Shown here: one piece after another, positions 7,790 through 14,709 of the stretch | Numbering within the stretch: the first letter of the stretch is position 1 | Layout of the letters: the number at the start of each line of letters is the position of its first letter | Notes under the pieces: generated by a model | What the model was told of the DNA's origin: nothing | Seen by the model: the letters and a program-made list of their open reading frames with translations, nothing else | The model's database searches: none | Made by a program: the position numbers and the translations under genes | Assembly (NCBI RefSeq): GCF_036387535.1 | Contig: NZ_DASVTO010000118.1 | Coordinates: 1-22,401 of the forward strand | DNA length: 22,401 bases | Source: Sphingomonas_R sp036387535 | GTDB lineage: Bacteria; Pseudomonadota; Alphaproteobacteria; Sphingomonadales; Sphingomonadaceae | Reading direction: 5' to 3'

Positions 7790-7948
7790 TCAGCCGCGCG
7801 GTCGCCGGCGGCCGCGCACCAGCCGCCACATGCCCCAGCCGATGGCACCCGCACCCGCCGCCGCCGCGACGATCCAGCCCATCGCGCCCAGCGCGGCCAT
7901 GATCAGGATCATCATGAAATCGGCGATGGCGAGCGTCAGGTGGATCAT
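7790..7948 (-). CDS. Small hydrophobic membrane protein, 52 residues
   Basis: The frame begins with ATG 7948, overlapping the stop of the upstream uracil-DNA glycosylase as ATGA, and ends at TGA 7790-7792. The product starts MIHLTLAIADFMMILIMAALG and continues AMGWIVAAAAGAGAIGWGMW before a basic tail, RLVRGRRRPRG. It therefore has two short hydrophobic stretches, or one long one (about residues 3-41), with a cytoplasmic Arg-rich end by the positive-inside rule. Translational coupling and good codon bias in this frame argue that it is real. I do not recognise a family and suggest no function. Confidence 0.65.
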   Translation of the reverse strand: MIHLTLAIADFMMILIMAALGAMGWIVAAAAGAGAIGWGMWRLVRGRRRPRG

Positions 7949-8646
7949 GGCGCGACGGCGGCCGCCTCGCGTTCCGATGCGGCCCGCAGGACCAGCGCGC
8001 GCGCAATCACGGCTTCGAACATGTCGGGCGACAGCCGGGGCGCCCCGGCATCCAGATCCGCCGGGTGCCAGCTGTCGATCAGGCGGACGCCGCTGGGGAA
8101 CCGATGTTCGGCCAGATGCGCGAACCGCGCCTTGGGCAGCTTGCCGCCGAGTGCCTTGACCGCGGAGCGATGCGCGTCTTCGCCCAGCGCCACCACCACG
8201 CGCAGTTCGGGCAGGGCGGCGAGCGGCCCGGACAGGAACGGCCGGCAGGTGCGGGCTTCCTCCCGCGTCGGTTGGTTGTTGGGCGGGACGCAGCGCACCG
8301 CGTCGATGACCGCGACACCGTCCAGCATCAGCCCGTCATCGGCGCGCCCGCCATATTCCCCCTCCGCCAGCACCATCGCGAGCAGGGTTTGGAACAGCAG
8401 GACGCCGGCCTTTTCGCCCGTGAATACCCGCCCGGTGCGGTTGCCGCCCTTCATGCCCGGCGACAGGCCGACGATCGCCAGCCAGGCGTCGGGATCGCCG
8501 AACATGGGCACCGGCGCGTTGTACCAGTCGGGATGCGCGACGCGCAGTTCCGCCCGGTAAGCGGCCAGACGCGGACAGAGCGGGCAATCGTGCGGCGGCT
8601 CGCGTTCGGCGAGCAGGGCGGGCAGGGCGGAAGGATCGTCAATCAT
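7945..8646 (-). CDS. Uracil-DNA glycosylase, family 5 (UDGb)-like, Fe-S type
   Basis: This DNA repair enzyme removes uracil (and in family 5 also other deaminated bases) from DNA. The 233-residue product carries four cysteines spaced as iron-sulfur ligands of family 4/5 glycosylases: Cys21 and Cys24 (CPLC), Cys119 and Cys134 (RCVPPNN...ARTC). Motif A is GLSPGMKGGNRTGRVFTG (60-77), close to the UDGb form GLAPxxxGGNRTGRxFTG rather than the family 4 GEAPG form. The C-terminal active-site loop is DSWHPAD (191-197), where HPS is usual. ATG 8646 opens a normal N-terminus; the frame extends upstream but that part reads as noise. It overlaps a small membrane protein gene by 4 bp downstream. Confidence 0.88.
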   Translation of the reverse strand: MIDDPSALPALLAEREPPHDCPLCPRLAAYRAELRVAHPDWYNAPVPMFGDPDAWLAIVGLSPGMKGGNRTGRVFTGEKAGVLLFQTLLAMVLAEGEYGGRADDGLMLDGVAVIDAVRCVPPNNQPTREEARTCRPFLSGPLAALPELRVVVALGEDAHRSAVKALGGKLPKARFAHLAEHRFPSGVRLIDSWHPADLDAGAPRLSPDMFEAVIARALVLRAASEREAAAVAP

Positions 8647-8704
8647 CGCCACGGCATAGCGACCCGGCCCGCGATCCCCAAGCCCGCGCCGGCATCGGGC
8701 CGCG

Positions 8705-10081
8705 TCACCCCTGGTCCTGATAGGCCAGCTGCAGAATGCCCCAGTGCCGACCGGCGACATGGATCGACGCGATCACCTGTTTCAACAGCATCACGCCGCC
8801 GTCGGCCAGCGCGCGGCGATAGGCCTTGATCCGGAACGGCGCGGTGGTTTCGCACAGCGGACGTTGATGCGCATCGCTGAAGATCGCGCCTTCGCGGCTC
8901 CACTCCGCATTCCAGATCGGATCGTCTCGCTGCGGCTGCGCGCGTTCCGGCATCTGGACCGCGGAAAAGCAGCGCCGATCCGACAGGCTCATCCCGAAGA
9001 ATCCGGGCAGATCGCGGGCCCGTTCCTGGAACGGGCGCATCGCCGTCGCCAAGACCGGCATGCAGGGATGGCGGAAGATCGGCGGGTTGCTGCCGAGGAC
9101 CGGTTCATAGGTTTCGCCGAAGAACACGGGGAGCGTGATCCGCCCGGCGGCAATTTCGGCTTCGACGTGCGCCGCCACGGCGGCGGCGGCGGCCATGCCG
9201 AACGCGATATAGGGACTGTCGGGGATGTCCTGCCCGCTTTCGGCGATGCTCTGCAGCAGCATGTTGGTGTCGTCGCTGATCCCGGTCAGCATCTGGCTGA
9301 GCGTCGTCAGGCCGGCGGCATTGTCGCGCGACGTGATGCTGAGCGCCCCGATCCCCTGACGGACCCCGGACACCGCGCCCACGATCGATTCGGTCGCGCT
9401 GGCCACCGCATCGCTATCGTCCGACAGGCCGAGCATCAGGCGGCGCAGTTCGTCCGCCATGGTTTCGATCTGCCGCGTGCCGGCATGCGCCGCGCGGGCC
9501 TTGTCCACGCCGCCCTGGATCCGGGTCAGCATCGTTTCGGCCTCGCCCGTCAGCGTCTGGACCGAATCGTCGATCTTGCGCGTGGCGGCGGCAGTTTCCA
9601 GCGCGAGTTTCTTCACCTCCTGCGCCACCACTGCAAAGCCGCGGCCGGCATCGCCCGCGCGGGCCGCCTCGATCGTGGCGTTCAGCGACAGCATGTTCAC
9701 CTGCCGCGTGATCCGGCTGATCGCGCGCGTGACCTGCGCCACGGTATCGAGCGCGGTGTTGAAGCTGCCGAGGCCGTCATGGATCGCGCTGACCTGATCG
9801 ATCAGGTCGACGACGTCGGCGGTCGCGACCGAAAGCCGCTGCGTCGAATCGTCGATCACGCCGTGCGCGGCCGATGCCTTGCCCTTCGCTTCCCGCGCCG
9901 CATAGGACACGGATTGCTGGTCGCGCTCCAGCCGGTCGGCCTCCGCGCCGATCTCCACCAGGGTCGACGCCTGTTCCGTCACGCGTTCGGCCAATTCGGC
10001 GACATTCGCCTGAAGATCGAGCGTGCGAAGCCCCAGCGCCCCCGACAGGCGCGCGGCGTTGCGAACGGTTTCGGCAAGCAT
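8705..10081 (-). CDS. Soluble methyl-accepting chemotaxis protein, signalling domain first
   Basis: The 458-residue product is a receptor of the chemotaxis type that would control a CheA/CheW array. The coiled-coil signalling domain is N-terminal (about residues 20-285), with the conserved hairpin tip VNMLSLNATIEAARAGDAGRGFAVVAQEVKKLA near 128-160. No hydrophobic transmembrane helix or signal peptide is present, so the protein is probably cytoplasmic. The C-terminal 170 residues form a separate domain (GETYEPVLGSNPP, FGMSLSDRRCF, HQRPLCETTAPFRIKAYRRAL, HVAGRHWGILQLAY) that resembles a Cache/PAS-like sensor and may bind a ligand or sense a cellular state. The usual sensor-then-signalling order is reversed. 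ATG 10081 follows GAGGAAAGG. No other chemotaxis gene is nearby. Confidence 0.88.
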   Translation of the reverse strand: MLAETVRNAARLSGALGLRTLDLQANVAELAERVTEQASTLVEIGAEADRLERDQQSVSYAAREAKGKASAAHGVIDDSTQRLSVATADVVDLIDQVSAIHDGLGSFNTALDTVAQVTRAISRITRQVNMLSLNATIEAARAGDAGRGFAVVAQEVKKLALETAAATRKIDDSVQTLTGEAETMLTRIQGGVDKARAAHAGTRQIETMADELRRLMLGLSDDSDAVASATESIVGAVSGVRQGIGALSITSRDNAAGLTTLSQMLTGISDDTNMLLQSIAESGQDIPDSPYIAFGMAAAAAVAAHVEAEIAAGRITLPVFFGETYEPVLGSNPPIFRHPCMPVLATAMRPFQERARDLPGFFGMSLSDRRCFSAVQMPERAQPQRDDPIWNAEWSREGAIFSDAHQRPLCETTAPFRIKAYRRALADGGVMLLKQVIASIHVAGRHWGILQLAYQDQG

Positions 10082-10196
10082 TACAGGCCTTTCCTCATGG
10101 GATCGCTTTTGCGCCGATCTTGCCTAAATCTTTGTTAAGCCTGTCCGGCGGTGGCGACACTGGACGATGCGGCGCAAAGCGTGTCTGGGTCGCGCC

Positions 10197-10697
10197 ATGT
10201 CTTCCCGTCCGTTTCGCTATGCCATCGCTCTGGGCGGCAATCGCCGTACGCGGTGGGGCGGGCCGCCGGCCACGCTGCACGCCGCGATCCAGATCCTGAC
10301 GGCGGCGGGGCTGAAGATCGACCGGGTTTCCCCGATCGTCGCGACGCCGGCGATGGGACCGGCGGGACGCGGGTTCGCCAACGCCGCACTCTGCATCACC
10401 ACGACGCTGGCGCCCGTGGATCTGCTGACCCTGCTCAAGCGGACCGAGCGGGCGTTCGGCCGCCGTGCCGGTCGCCGCTGGGGACCGCGACCGCTCGATC
10501 TCGATATCCTGCTCTGGTCCGAAGGCGTCTGGCCGCCCGGCCATGCCCGCAGTGCGCCCGGCCGGTTGCAGATCCCGCATGTCGGGCTTGCCAGCCGTCG
10601 ATTCGTCCTGGATCCGCTGGTCCGGATCGCGCCAGACTGGCCGTTGCCGGGGACGCGGCGTACGATAAGGCAGTTGCACGCGCGCGCCAAAGGTTGA
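10197..10697 (+). CDS. folK: 2-amino-4-hydroxy-6-hydroxymethyldihydropteridine diphosphokinase (HPPK)
   Basis: HPPK transfers pyrophosphate from ATP to 6-hydroxymethyl-7,8-dihydropterin in folate synthesis. The 166-residue product aligns by eye with the family: YAIALGGN at the N-terminus (family GSN), VSPIVATPAMGP near 44-54, the signature RRWGPRPLDLDIL (93-105) with the metal-binding Asp pair, and PHVGLASRRFVLDPLVRIAP, the family's closing block. ATG 10197 gives the expected N-terminus; an in-frame ATG at 10167 would add ten unusual residues (MRRKACLGRA). It is divergent from the chemotaxis receptor gene (115-bp gap) and lies 36 bp before tRNA-Lys. Confidence 0.93.
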   Translation: MSSRPFRYAIALGGNRRTRWGGPPATLHAAIQILTAAGLKIDRVSPIVATPAMGPAGRGFANAALCITTTLAPVDLLTLLKRTERAFGRRAGRRWGPRPLDLDILLWSEGVWPPGHARSAPGRLQIPHVGLASRRFVLDPLVRIAPDWPLPGTRRTIRQLHARAKG

Positions 10698-10733
10698 CCC
10701 GCCGCCGCTCCCGCCATAGATGCCGCTGCGGTC

Positions 10734-10809
10734 GGGCCCATAGCTCAGTTGGTAGAGCACGTGACTTTTAATCACTAGGTCGATGGTTCGAATCCATCTG
10801 GGCTCACCA
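10734..10809 (+). tRNA. tRNA-Lys (anticodon TTT)
   Basis: A full 76-nt cloverleaf is visible: acceptor GGGCCCA pairing with TGGGCTC (one G-T pair), D arm GCTCAGTTGGTAGAGC, anticodon loop CTTTTAA with TTT at 34-36, T arm with GGTTCGAATCC, discriminator A and an encoded CCA end. The anticodon stem has a C/T mismatch at its top. The gene lies between folK and the Nudix gene on the same strand. Confidence 0.97.
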
Positions 10810-10822
10810 GTCCCCGCTCCCG

Positions 10823-10846
10823 ATGCCCGCGGAGGATCGTTCCTGA
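10823..10846 (+). other. Possible 7-codon leader ORF ending on the Nudix start
   Basis: ATG CCC GCG GAG GAT CGT TCC TGA encodes MPAEDRS. Its TGA overlaps the CTG proposed as the start of the Nudix gene (CTGA). It contains the GGAGGA that would serve that CTG. Such an overlap could couple translation, but a seven-codon ORF can occur by chance. Confidence 0.25.
10831..10836 (+). promoter_or_regulatory. Strong Shine-Dalgarno for a CTG-started Nudix gene
   Basis: GGAGGA stands 6 nt before CTG 10843-10845, ideal spacing. No ATG, GTG or TTG exists in that frame between the tRNA and the Nudix core strand, so this site decides the start. Confidence 0.6.
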
Positions 10847-11595
10847 CCGGTTCCACGCCCGTTCCCGCCGCCACGCTGATCCTGATCCGTGACCGCGGGC
10901 CGGGCGATCCGTTCGACCTGCTGATGATGGAACGCGCCAGCACGATGGCGTTCGCCGCGGGGGCGATGGTGTTTCCGGGTGGCCGGATCGATCGCGGCGA
11001 TCGTGCGGATGGCGGGTCGCCCGACGCGGAATCGGACCTGCCCGCGCGGACAGCCGCGATCCGCGAAACGATCGAGGAAGTGGGCATTGCAGTCGGGCTG
11101 ACGCCGGAGCCGTCGGCGGACTGCGTCGCGCAGCTGCGACGTGAACTGGCGGGCGGTTCGGCGTTTCGCGACCTGCTGGCCGACGCGCGACTGACGATCG
11201 ATCCGGGGGCGCTGACGCCGTTCGCACGCTGGTGCCCGAACTTCGCCGAGACGCGCAGCTTCGATACGCTGTTCTTCCTGGCGCGCGCGCCGGCCGGCGC
11301 GGAGGCGCAGCCGGACGGGAGCGAGGCGGTGAGCGCCGCCTGGGCGAGCGCCGCGACCTTTCTGGCGGACGCCGACGCCGGTCGGCGGCACCTGATCTTT
11401 CCTACCCGCCGGACGCTGGAACGGCTTGCCACCTTCCCCAACTTTGCGGCCGCCGTCGCACAGGCAACCGCGATCCCGCCGCGCCGCATCACACCGTGGA
11501 TCGAACAGCGCGCGGATGGGCGCTGGCTCTGCATCTCCGAGGATTGCGGTTATCCGATCACTGCCGAACGGCTCGACAGCGCGCACCGCGGATAG
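10843..11595 (+). CDS. Nudix hydrolase (NUDT19-like), apparent CTG start
   Basis: Nudix hydrolases cleave nucleoside diphosphates linked to another moiety; NUDT19-like members act on CoA derivatives, but the substrate here is unknown. The first beta strand is PAATLILIRD, followed by LLMMERASTMAFAAGAMVFPGGRID and the Nudix box core AAIRETIEEVG (nt about 11055-11087), with a longer insertion between GG and RE than in the classical box, as in NUDT19/NUDT8 types. The C-terminus includes RHLIFPTRRTLERLA and TPWIEQRADGRWLC. The open frame reaches ATG 10783, but that lies inside tRNA-Lys. CTG 10843 behind GGAGGA gives LTGSTPVPAATL and a complete domain of 250 residues; the next ATG (10924) would remove the first strand. 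It lies 6 bp before the extensin-like gene. Confidence 0.85.
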   Translation: MTGSTPVPAATLILIRDRGPGDPFDLLMMERASTMAFAAGAMVFPGGRIDRGDRADGGSPDAESDLPARTAAIRETIEEVGIAVGLTPEPSADCVAQLRRELAGGSAFRDLLADARLTIDPGALTPFARWCPNFAETRSFDTLFFLARAPAGAEAQPDGSEAVSAAWASAATFLADADAGRRHLIFPTRRTLERLATFPNFAAAVAQATAIPPRRITPWIEQRADGRWLCISEDCGYPITAERLDSAHRG

Positions 11596-11601
11596 CGTCG
11601 C

Positions 11602-12339
11602 ATGCTGGTGCACCGCGTCGTCCGGGTGATGATCCTGGTGCTGTTGCTGGCGGCGGCGGGCCTGGCGGTGCTGGTGATCGGGCATCGACAGCCGCAGGAC
11701 GTGCCATGGGCGCCCCTCGATCTGGGGGACAGCATCGGGCTGTTCACCGGGCGCAAGCTGACGGCGCTCAACCGCGATCCGGCGCTGTGTCGTGCGGTAC
11801 TGGACCGCGCCGGTATCGCCTATGTCCGGCTGCCCGATCGCGATGACGGCCCGACATGTGGGTATCGCGACGGTGTGCGTGTCGCCACCACCGGGCCGCT
11901 GCTGATCCGTTATCGCCCGCCGGTCGGCATATCCTGCGCCGTCGCGGCCGGCCTGGCGACATGGGAGTGGCAGGTGGTGCAACCCGCCGCGCTCCGCCAT
12001 TTCGGGACGCGGGTCACGCAGATCGAGGATTTCGGCAGTTACAATTGCCGGCGGATCGGCGGTGGGGCCCGGCCGGCAGCACGATCCGGCTGGTCCGAGC
12101 ATGCCTCCGCCAATGCGATCGACATCGCCGGTTTTCGTCTGGCCGATGGCCGCCGGATCAGGGTGGCGGCGGATTGGCGCGGAACGGGTTCCAAGGCGGC
12201 GTTTCTGCGCGACGTGCGCGATGGCGCGTGCGACCTGTTCGCGACCACCTTGTCACCCGATTATAACGCCGCCCATCGCGACCACCTGCACCTGGATCAG
12301 GCCGATCGCGGCGCGGCCGGCTGGCGTGCCTGCCGCTGA
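11602..12339 (+). CDS. Extensin-like C-terminal domain protein (M15-type peptidase fold)
   Basis: The 245-residue product begins with a basic stretch and one hydrophobic segment (about residues 7-27), a signal anchor or uncleaved signal, so the rest should be periplasmic. The body matches the bacterial extensin-like family (Extensin_C): ALCRAVLDRAGI, a paired-cysteine region (ISCAVAAGLATWE), FGSYNCRRI, the metal-type motif SEHASANAIDIAGF (about 165-178) and HRDHLHLD near the C-terminus (about 224-231). The spaced His/Asp residues recall zinc ligands of M15 LD- or DD-carboxypeptidases, which suggests a role on peptidoglycan; this is inference. ATG 11602 follows the Nudix stop by 6 bp, so the two are probably co-transcribed. 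It ends 13 bp from a convergent gene. Confidence 0.87.
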   Translation: MLVHRVVRVMILVLLLAAAGLAVLVIGHRQPQDVPWAPLDLGDSIGLFTGRKLTALNRDPALCRAVLDRAGIAYVRLPDRDDGPTCGYRDGVRVATTGPLLIRYRPPVGISCAVAAGLATWEWQVVQPAALRHFGTRVTQIEDFGSYNCRRIGGGARPAARSGWSEHASANAIDIAGFRLADGRRIRVAADWRGTGSKAAFLRDVRDGACDLFATTLSPDYNAAHRDHLHLDQADRGAAGWRACR

Positions 12340-12352
12340 TCGGTTGCCGGGA

Positions 12353-12901
12353 TCAGCTTGCCAGCCGCTGCTCCACCTTTTCCACCCATTGCGGGTAGAA
12401 GCAGGGTTCGCGATTGGACCAGCCGGGGGCGGTTGCGGCGGCTTCGCTGATCGATTGCAGGAAGATCCGGCGCTTTTCGGGATGCAGGTGCGGCAAGGCG
12501 GCAGCGGCACAGAAGGCGCCCGGCAGCCATGGCCGAACCTGGCCGCCGACCAGTCGTTCGTACAGGAACCGATAAGCGGCGAAGCCCGACAGGCGATCCT
12601 GCCCCAAGTCGAACGCCGTCATGGTGACCAGTGGTGCGAGGAACGGTTCCACAGCGTCCAGCCCGCTATCCTCCGGGACCAGGTTGCGGATATGATCGAG
12701 CCGGCTGTAGACGCGCATCTGCGCGCGGATGCTGGCGGCTTCCACCACGTCGCGGGACCAGCAGGACATCGCGTCGCCGCGGTCCAGGCCGATGTCGAGC
12801 GACCGCCGGATGTAGCGCTGCGTCGACGAGGGGAAGCTCGCAAACTCCTTCATTTCGGCCAGCGACATCGCTCCCAGCGCCGGCTTCGACTTGGCACCCA
12901 T
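12353..12901 (-). CDS. Uncharacterised 182-residue protein
   Basis: ATG 12901 follows a strong ribosome-binding site (GCGGAGGAACTTTCAAC), which fixes the start although the frame stays open further upstream. The product is soluble by sequence, with no signal peptide or membrane helix. It begins MGAKSKPALGAMSLAEMKEF, then FPSSTQRYIRRSLDIGLDRGDAMSCW, and is probably mostly helical, with several aromatic residues and Cys, ending in PQWVEKVEQRLAS. I do not recognise a family and give no function. Its 248-bp upstream region contains a perfect 15-bp inverted repeat. It is convergent with the extensin-like gene (13 bp apart). Confidence 0.8.
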   Translation of the reverse strand: MGAKSKPALGAMSLAEMKEFASFPSSTQRYIRRSLDIGLDRGDAMSCWSRDVVEAASIRAQMRVYSRLDHIRNLVPEDSGLDAVEPFLAPLVTMTAFDLGQDRLSGFAAYRFLYERLVGGQVRPWLPGAFCAAAALPHLHPEKRRIFLQSISEAAATAPGWSNREPCFYPQWVEKVEQRLAS

Positions 12902-13043
12902 GTTGAAAGTTCCTCCGCTTGCACCCTTCGATCTGGAGCGATCATGCGCCCGACAGATTGCCCGAGCGTTAACCGTGACCGCCGTCACCGGGAGCAAAGG
13001 AAGCACGGACGCTGCTGCAGCGCAACATCCGGAACGATTATTC

Positions 13044-13080
13044 GTCTGTTGCGGATATTTGTCACATATCCGCAACAGAC
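13044..13080. repeat. Perfect 15-bp inverted repeat with 7-bp spacer
   Basis: GTCTGTTGCGGATAT (13044-13058) is exactly repeated in inverse at 13066-13080 around TTGTCAC. It lies between two minus-strand genes, 143 bp upstream of the 12901 start and 70 bp beyond the 13150 stop. No T-run follows on either strand, so it is not a normal intrinsic terminator. An operator for a dimeric regulator or a 3'-end RNA hairpin are both possible. The rest of the 12902-13149 gap shows only the ribosome-binding site of the downstream gene. Confidence 0.85.
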
Positions 13081-13149
13081 AGGTCGACGCAGGCCGCTCA
13101 CGCGCAATAATGATGCCGCACGCGTCGCGGCGTGGGTCGGTCGGACCGA

Positions 13150-13458
13150 TTATTCCTTGCCGGCGCGCGCCGCTTCGGCGGTGGCGTCGTAGCCGCTGGA
13201 GGGCGCGGGGTCCTTGCCCTTGCCGGGCTGGGTGTTGGAGGGCGAGTCCGAGGTGGGAAAGGTCTCGTCCAGCGCGACGTCCAGCTTGGCATCCTCGTTG
13301 GAGGGATCGTCGCTCAATCGCTGATCATCGGTCGCGTCGCGCGCTTCGCGGACCGGATCGATGTCGGCAACCGCGGATTCACCTTCCTCGCCTCCGGGCG
13401 GCGGGGGTGCGACCGACAGGCCATCATCTTCATCGAAACCTTCATTGCCTGCGGACAT
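13150..13458 (-). CDS. Small acidic, disordered-looking protein with ALDETFPTSD motif
   Basis: ATG 13458 follows AAGGAG at good spacing, giving a 102-residue product. It is strongly acidic in the first two thirds (NEGFDEDDGLSV, GGEEGESAVADIDP, DDQRLSDDPSNED), has a Pro run, and carries LDVALDETFPTSDSPSNTQPGKGKDP in its second half. The ALDETFPxSDxP motif recurs, in my memory, in small uncharacterised proteins of alphaproteobacteria. No cysteines, signal peptide or membrane helix are seen, and disorder is likely. The same minus-strand frame stays open far upstream across the kinase gene, but that is a frame shadow. It is divergent from the histidine kinase gene, 120 bp apart. Function unknown. 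Confidence 0.75.
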   Translation of the reverse strand: MSAGNEGFDEDDGLSVAPPPPGGEEGESAVADIDPVREARDATDDQRLSDDPSNEDAKLDVALDETFPTSDSPSNTQPGKGKDPAPSSGYDATAEAARAGKE

Positions 13459-13578
13459 GATCCGTCTCCTTGTTGACAGGGTACTGAACGGCTGTCGCGT
13501 CCGCCGCGTTCCCTGCGCGCCACGATGCCAGCGCCGACCCCCTTGCCGACAGGCGGAGTTCGGGATTAATCGCCGGTC

Positions 13579-14709
13579 ATGAAGCCACAGGCGGATCAGA
13601 CCGGCGATGCCGCGGCGACCGGCGTCGGAACAACCGCGGCGTTGGGTTCGATCATCGCGTTCTGGACCTTCTACTGCGTCATCGCCACGCTGCGTTCGGC
13701 GGTGCTGGGGTTTGACGATCAGCTGGACCTGCTCGGCCGGCGGCTGATCGTGACCGGGGTGTCGATGGCGATCAGCTGGGCGATGTGGCGGGCGCTGCGG
13801 CCGCTGGCGGGCGCGGGCCTCACCCGCGCCCTCATGGCGGCATCGATCCTGTCGGTGCCGGCGGCACTGGCCTATGCCGTGGTCAACCAGCATGTCTTTG
13901 CACCCACCCGTCCGGCACCGGCCACGCGCGCCGTGCAGGTCGGCGACGACAGCCAGCGCAACGATCCGCCCGGCGCGCTGGCGGAGGGCGCCGATGTCGC
14001 GGTCAACGGCTATTTCTTCTTCACGGCCTGGGCCGCGCTCTACATGGCGCTGGCGTTTGCGGCGGAAGGGCGCGCCGCCGAACGCCGCGCCGCCCGCTTC
14101 CGCGCCGCGGCGCAGGCCGCCGAACTCCGCGCGCTGCGCTATCAGGTCAATCCGCACTTCCTGTTCAACACGCTCAATTCGCTGTCCGCACTGGTGATGA
14201 CCGGCAAGCCGGACGAGGCAGAACGGATGATCCTGAACCTGTCGACTTTCTTCCGGTCCAGCCTGGCGGGCGATCCGGTCGCGGACACCCCGCTGACCGA
14301 CGAGATCGCGTTGCAGCGGCTGTACCTTGCGATCGAGGCTGTGCGGTTTCCGGACCGGATCGTGATCGTGGAGGATATTGCCGATGCGGTCGCCGATGTG
14401 CAGGTGCCGGGATTGATCCTGCAACCGCTGGTCGAAAACGCGGTCAAGCATGGCGTGTCGCGCACGCGCGCGCCGGTGACCGTGGCGATCCGCGCCTGGG
14501 CGGAAGATGGCATGCTCGCGCTGTCCGTCACCGACGATGCGCCGGTGCACGACCATGGCGGCGGGACGGAGAGTAGCGGCATCGGCCTGCGCAATGTCGC
14601 CGATCGGCTGACCGCGCGGTTCGGGGATCAGGCGCTGTGCCGTGCCGGGCCGCTGGATCATGGCGGCTATGCGGCGACCATCGTCATGCCGCTGGTGCGC
14701 GGTGGCTGA
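13579..14709 (+). CDS. LytS/YehU-type sensor histidine kinase
   Basis: The 376-residue product is an inner-membrane histidine kinase of the His_kinase (LytS/AlgZ-like) family. Hydrophobic segments near residues 21-45, 55-70, 84-104 and 145-163 form the membrane sensor. The kinase part has the family phosphorylation box RYQVNPHFLFNTLNSLSALV with His193, the block RMILNLSTFFRSSL, the N box LQPLVENAVKHG (about 281-292) and a late G box GIGLRNVADRL. The stop overlaps the GTG start of the response regulator by 8 bp, so the pair is co-expressed. No target gene is evident; the divergent acidic-protein gene is the nearest candidate, by position only. Confidence 0.93.
   Translation: MKPQADQTGDAAATGVGTTAALGSIIAFWTFYCVIATLRSAVLGFDDQLDLLGRRLIVTGVSMAISWAMWRALRPLAGAGLTRALMAASILSVPAALAYAVVNQHVFAPTRPAPATRAVQVGDDSQRNDPPGALAEGADVAVNGYFFFTAWAALYMALAFAAEGRAAERRAARFRAAAQAAELRALRYQVNPHFLFNTLNSLSALVMTGKPDEAERMILNLSTFFRSSLAGDPVADTPLTDEIALQRLYLAIEAVRFPDRIVIVEDIADAVADVQVPGLILQPLVENAVKHGVSRTRAPVTVAIRAWAEDGMLALSVTDDAPVHDHGGGTESSGIGLRNVADRLTARFGDQALCRAGPLDHGGYAATIVMPLVRGG

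Noticed and set aside
8744..10138. 464-codon plus-strand frame opposite the chemotaxis receptor
   Set aside because: Arg/Asp/His/Gly-rich with no motif; the opposite strand has the MCP signature.
10783..10794. GGTTCGAATCC resembling the repeat arm
   Set aside because: It is the normal T-arm of tRNA-Lys.
10783..10842. ATG at 10783 as start of the Nudix gene
   Set aside because: It lies in the T arm of tRNA-Lys, so the transcript would be cut there.
10095..11534. 479-codon minus-strand frame crossing folK, tRNA-Lys and the Nudix gene
   Set aside because: It runs through a tRNA and two recognisable genes on the other strand and shows no domain.
12971..12992. GTGAC/GTCAC inverted repeat upstream of the 182-residue protein gene
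   Set aside because: Only 5-bp arms in GC-rich DNA; expected by chance.
13035..13155. CGATTATTC present twice (13035-13043 and 13147-13155)
   Set aside because: Nine-base repeat only; the second copy overlaps a stop codon, with no other support for a site.
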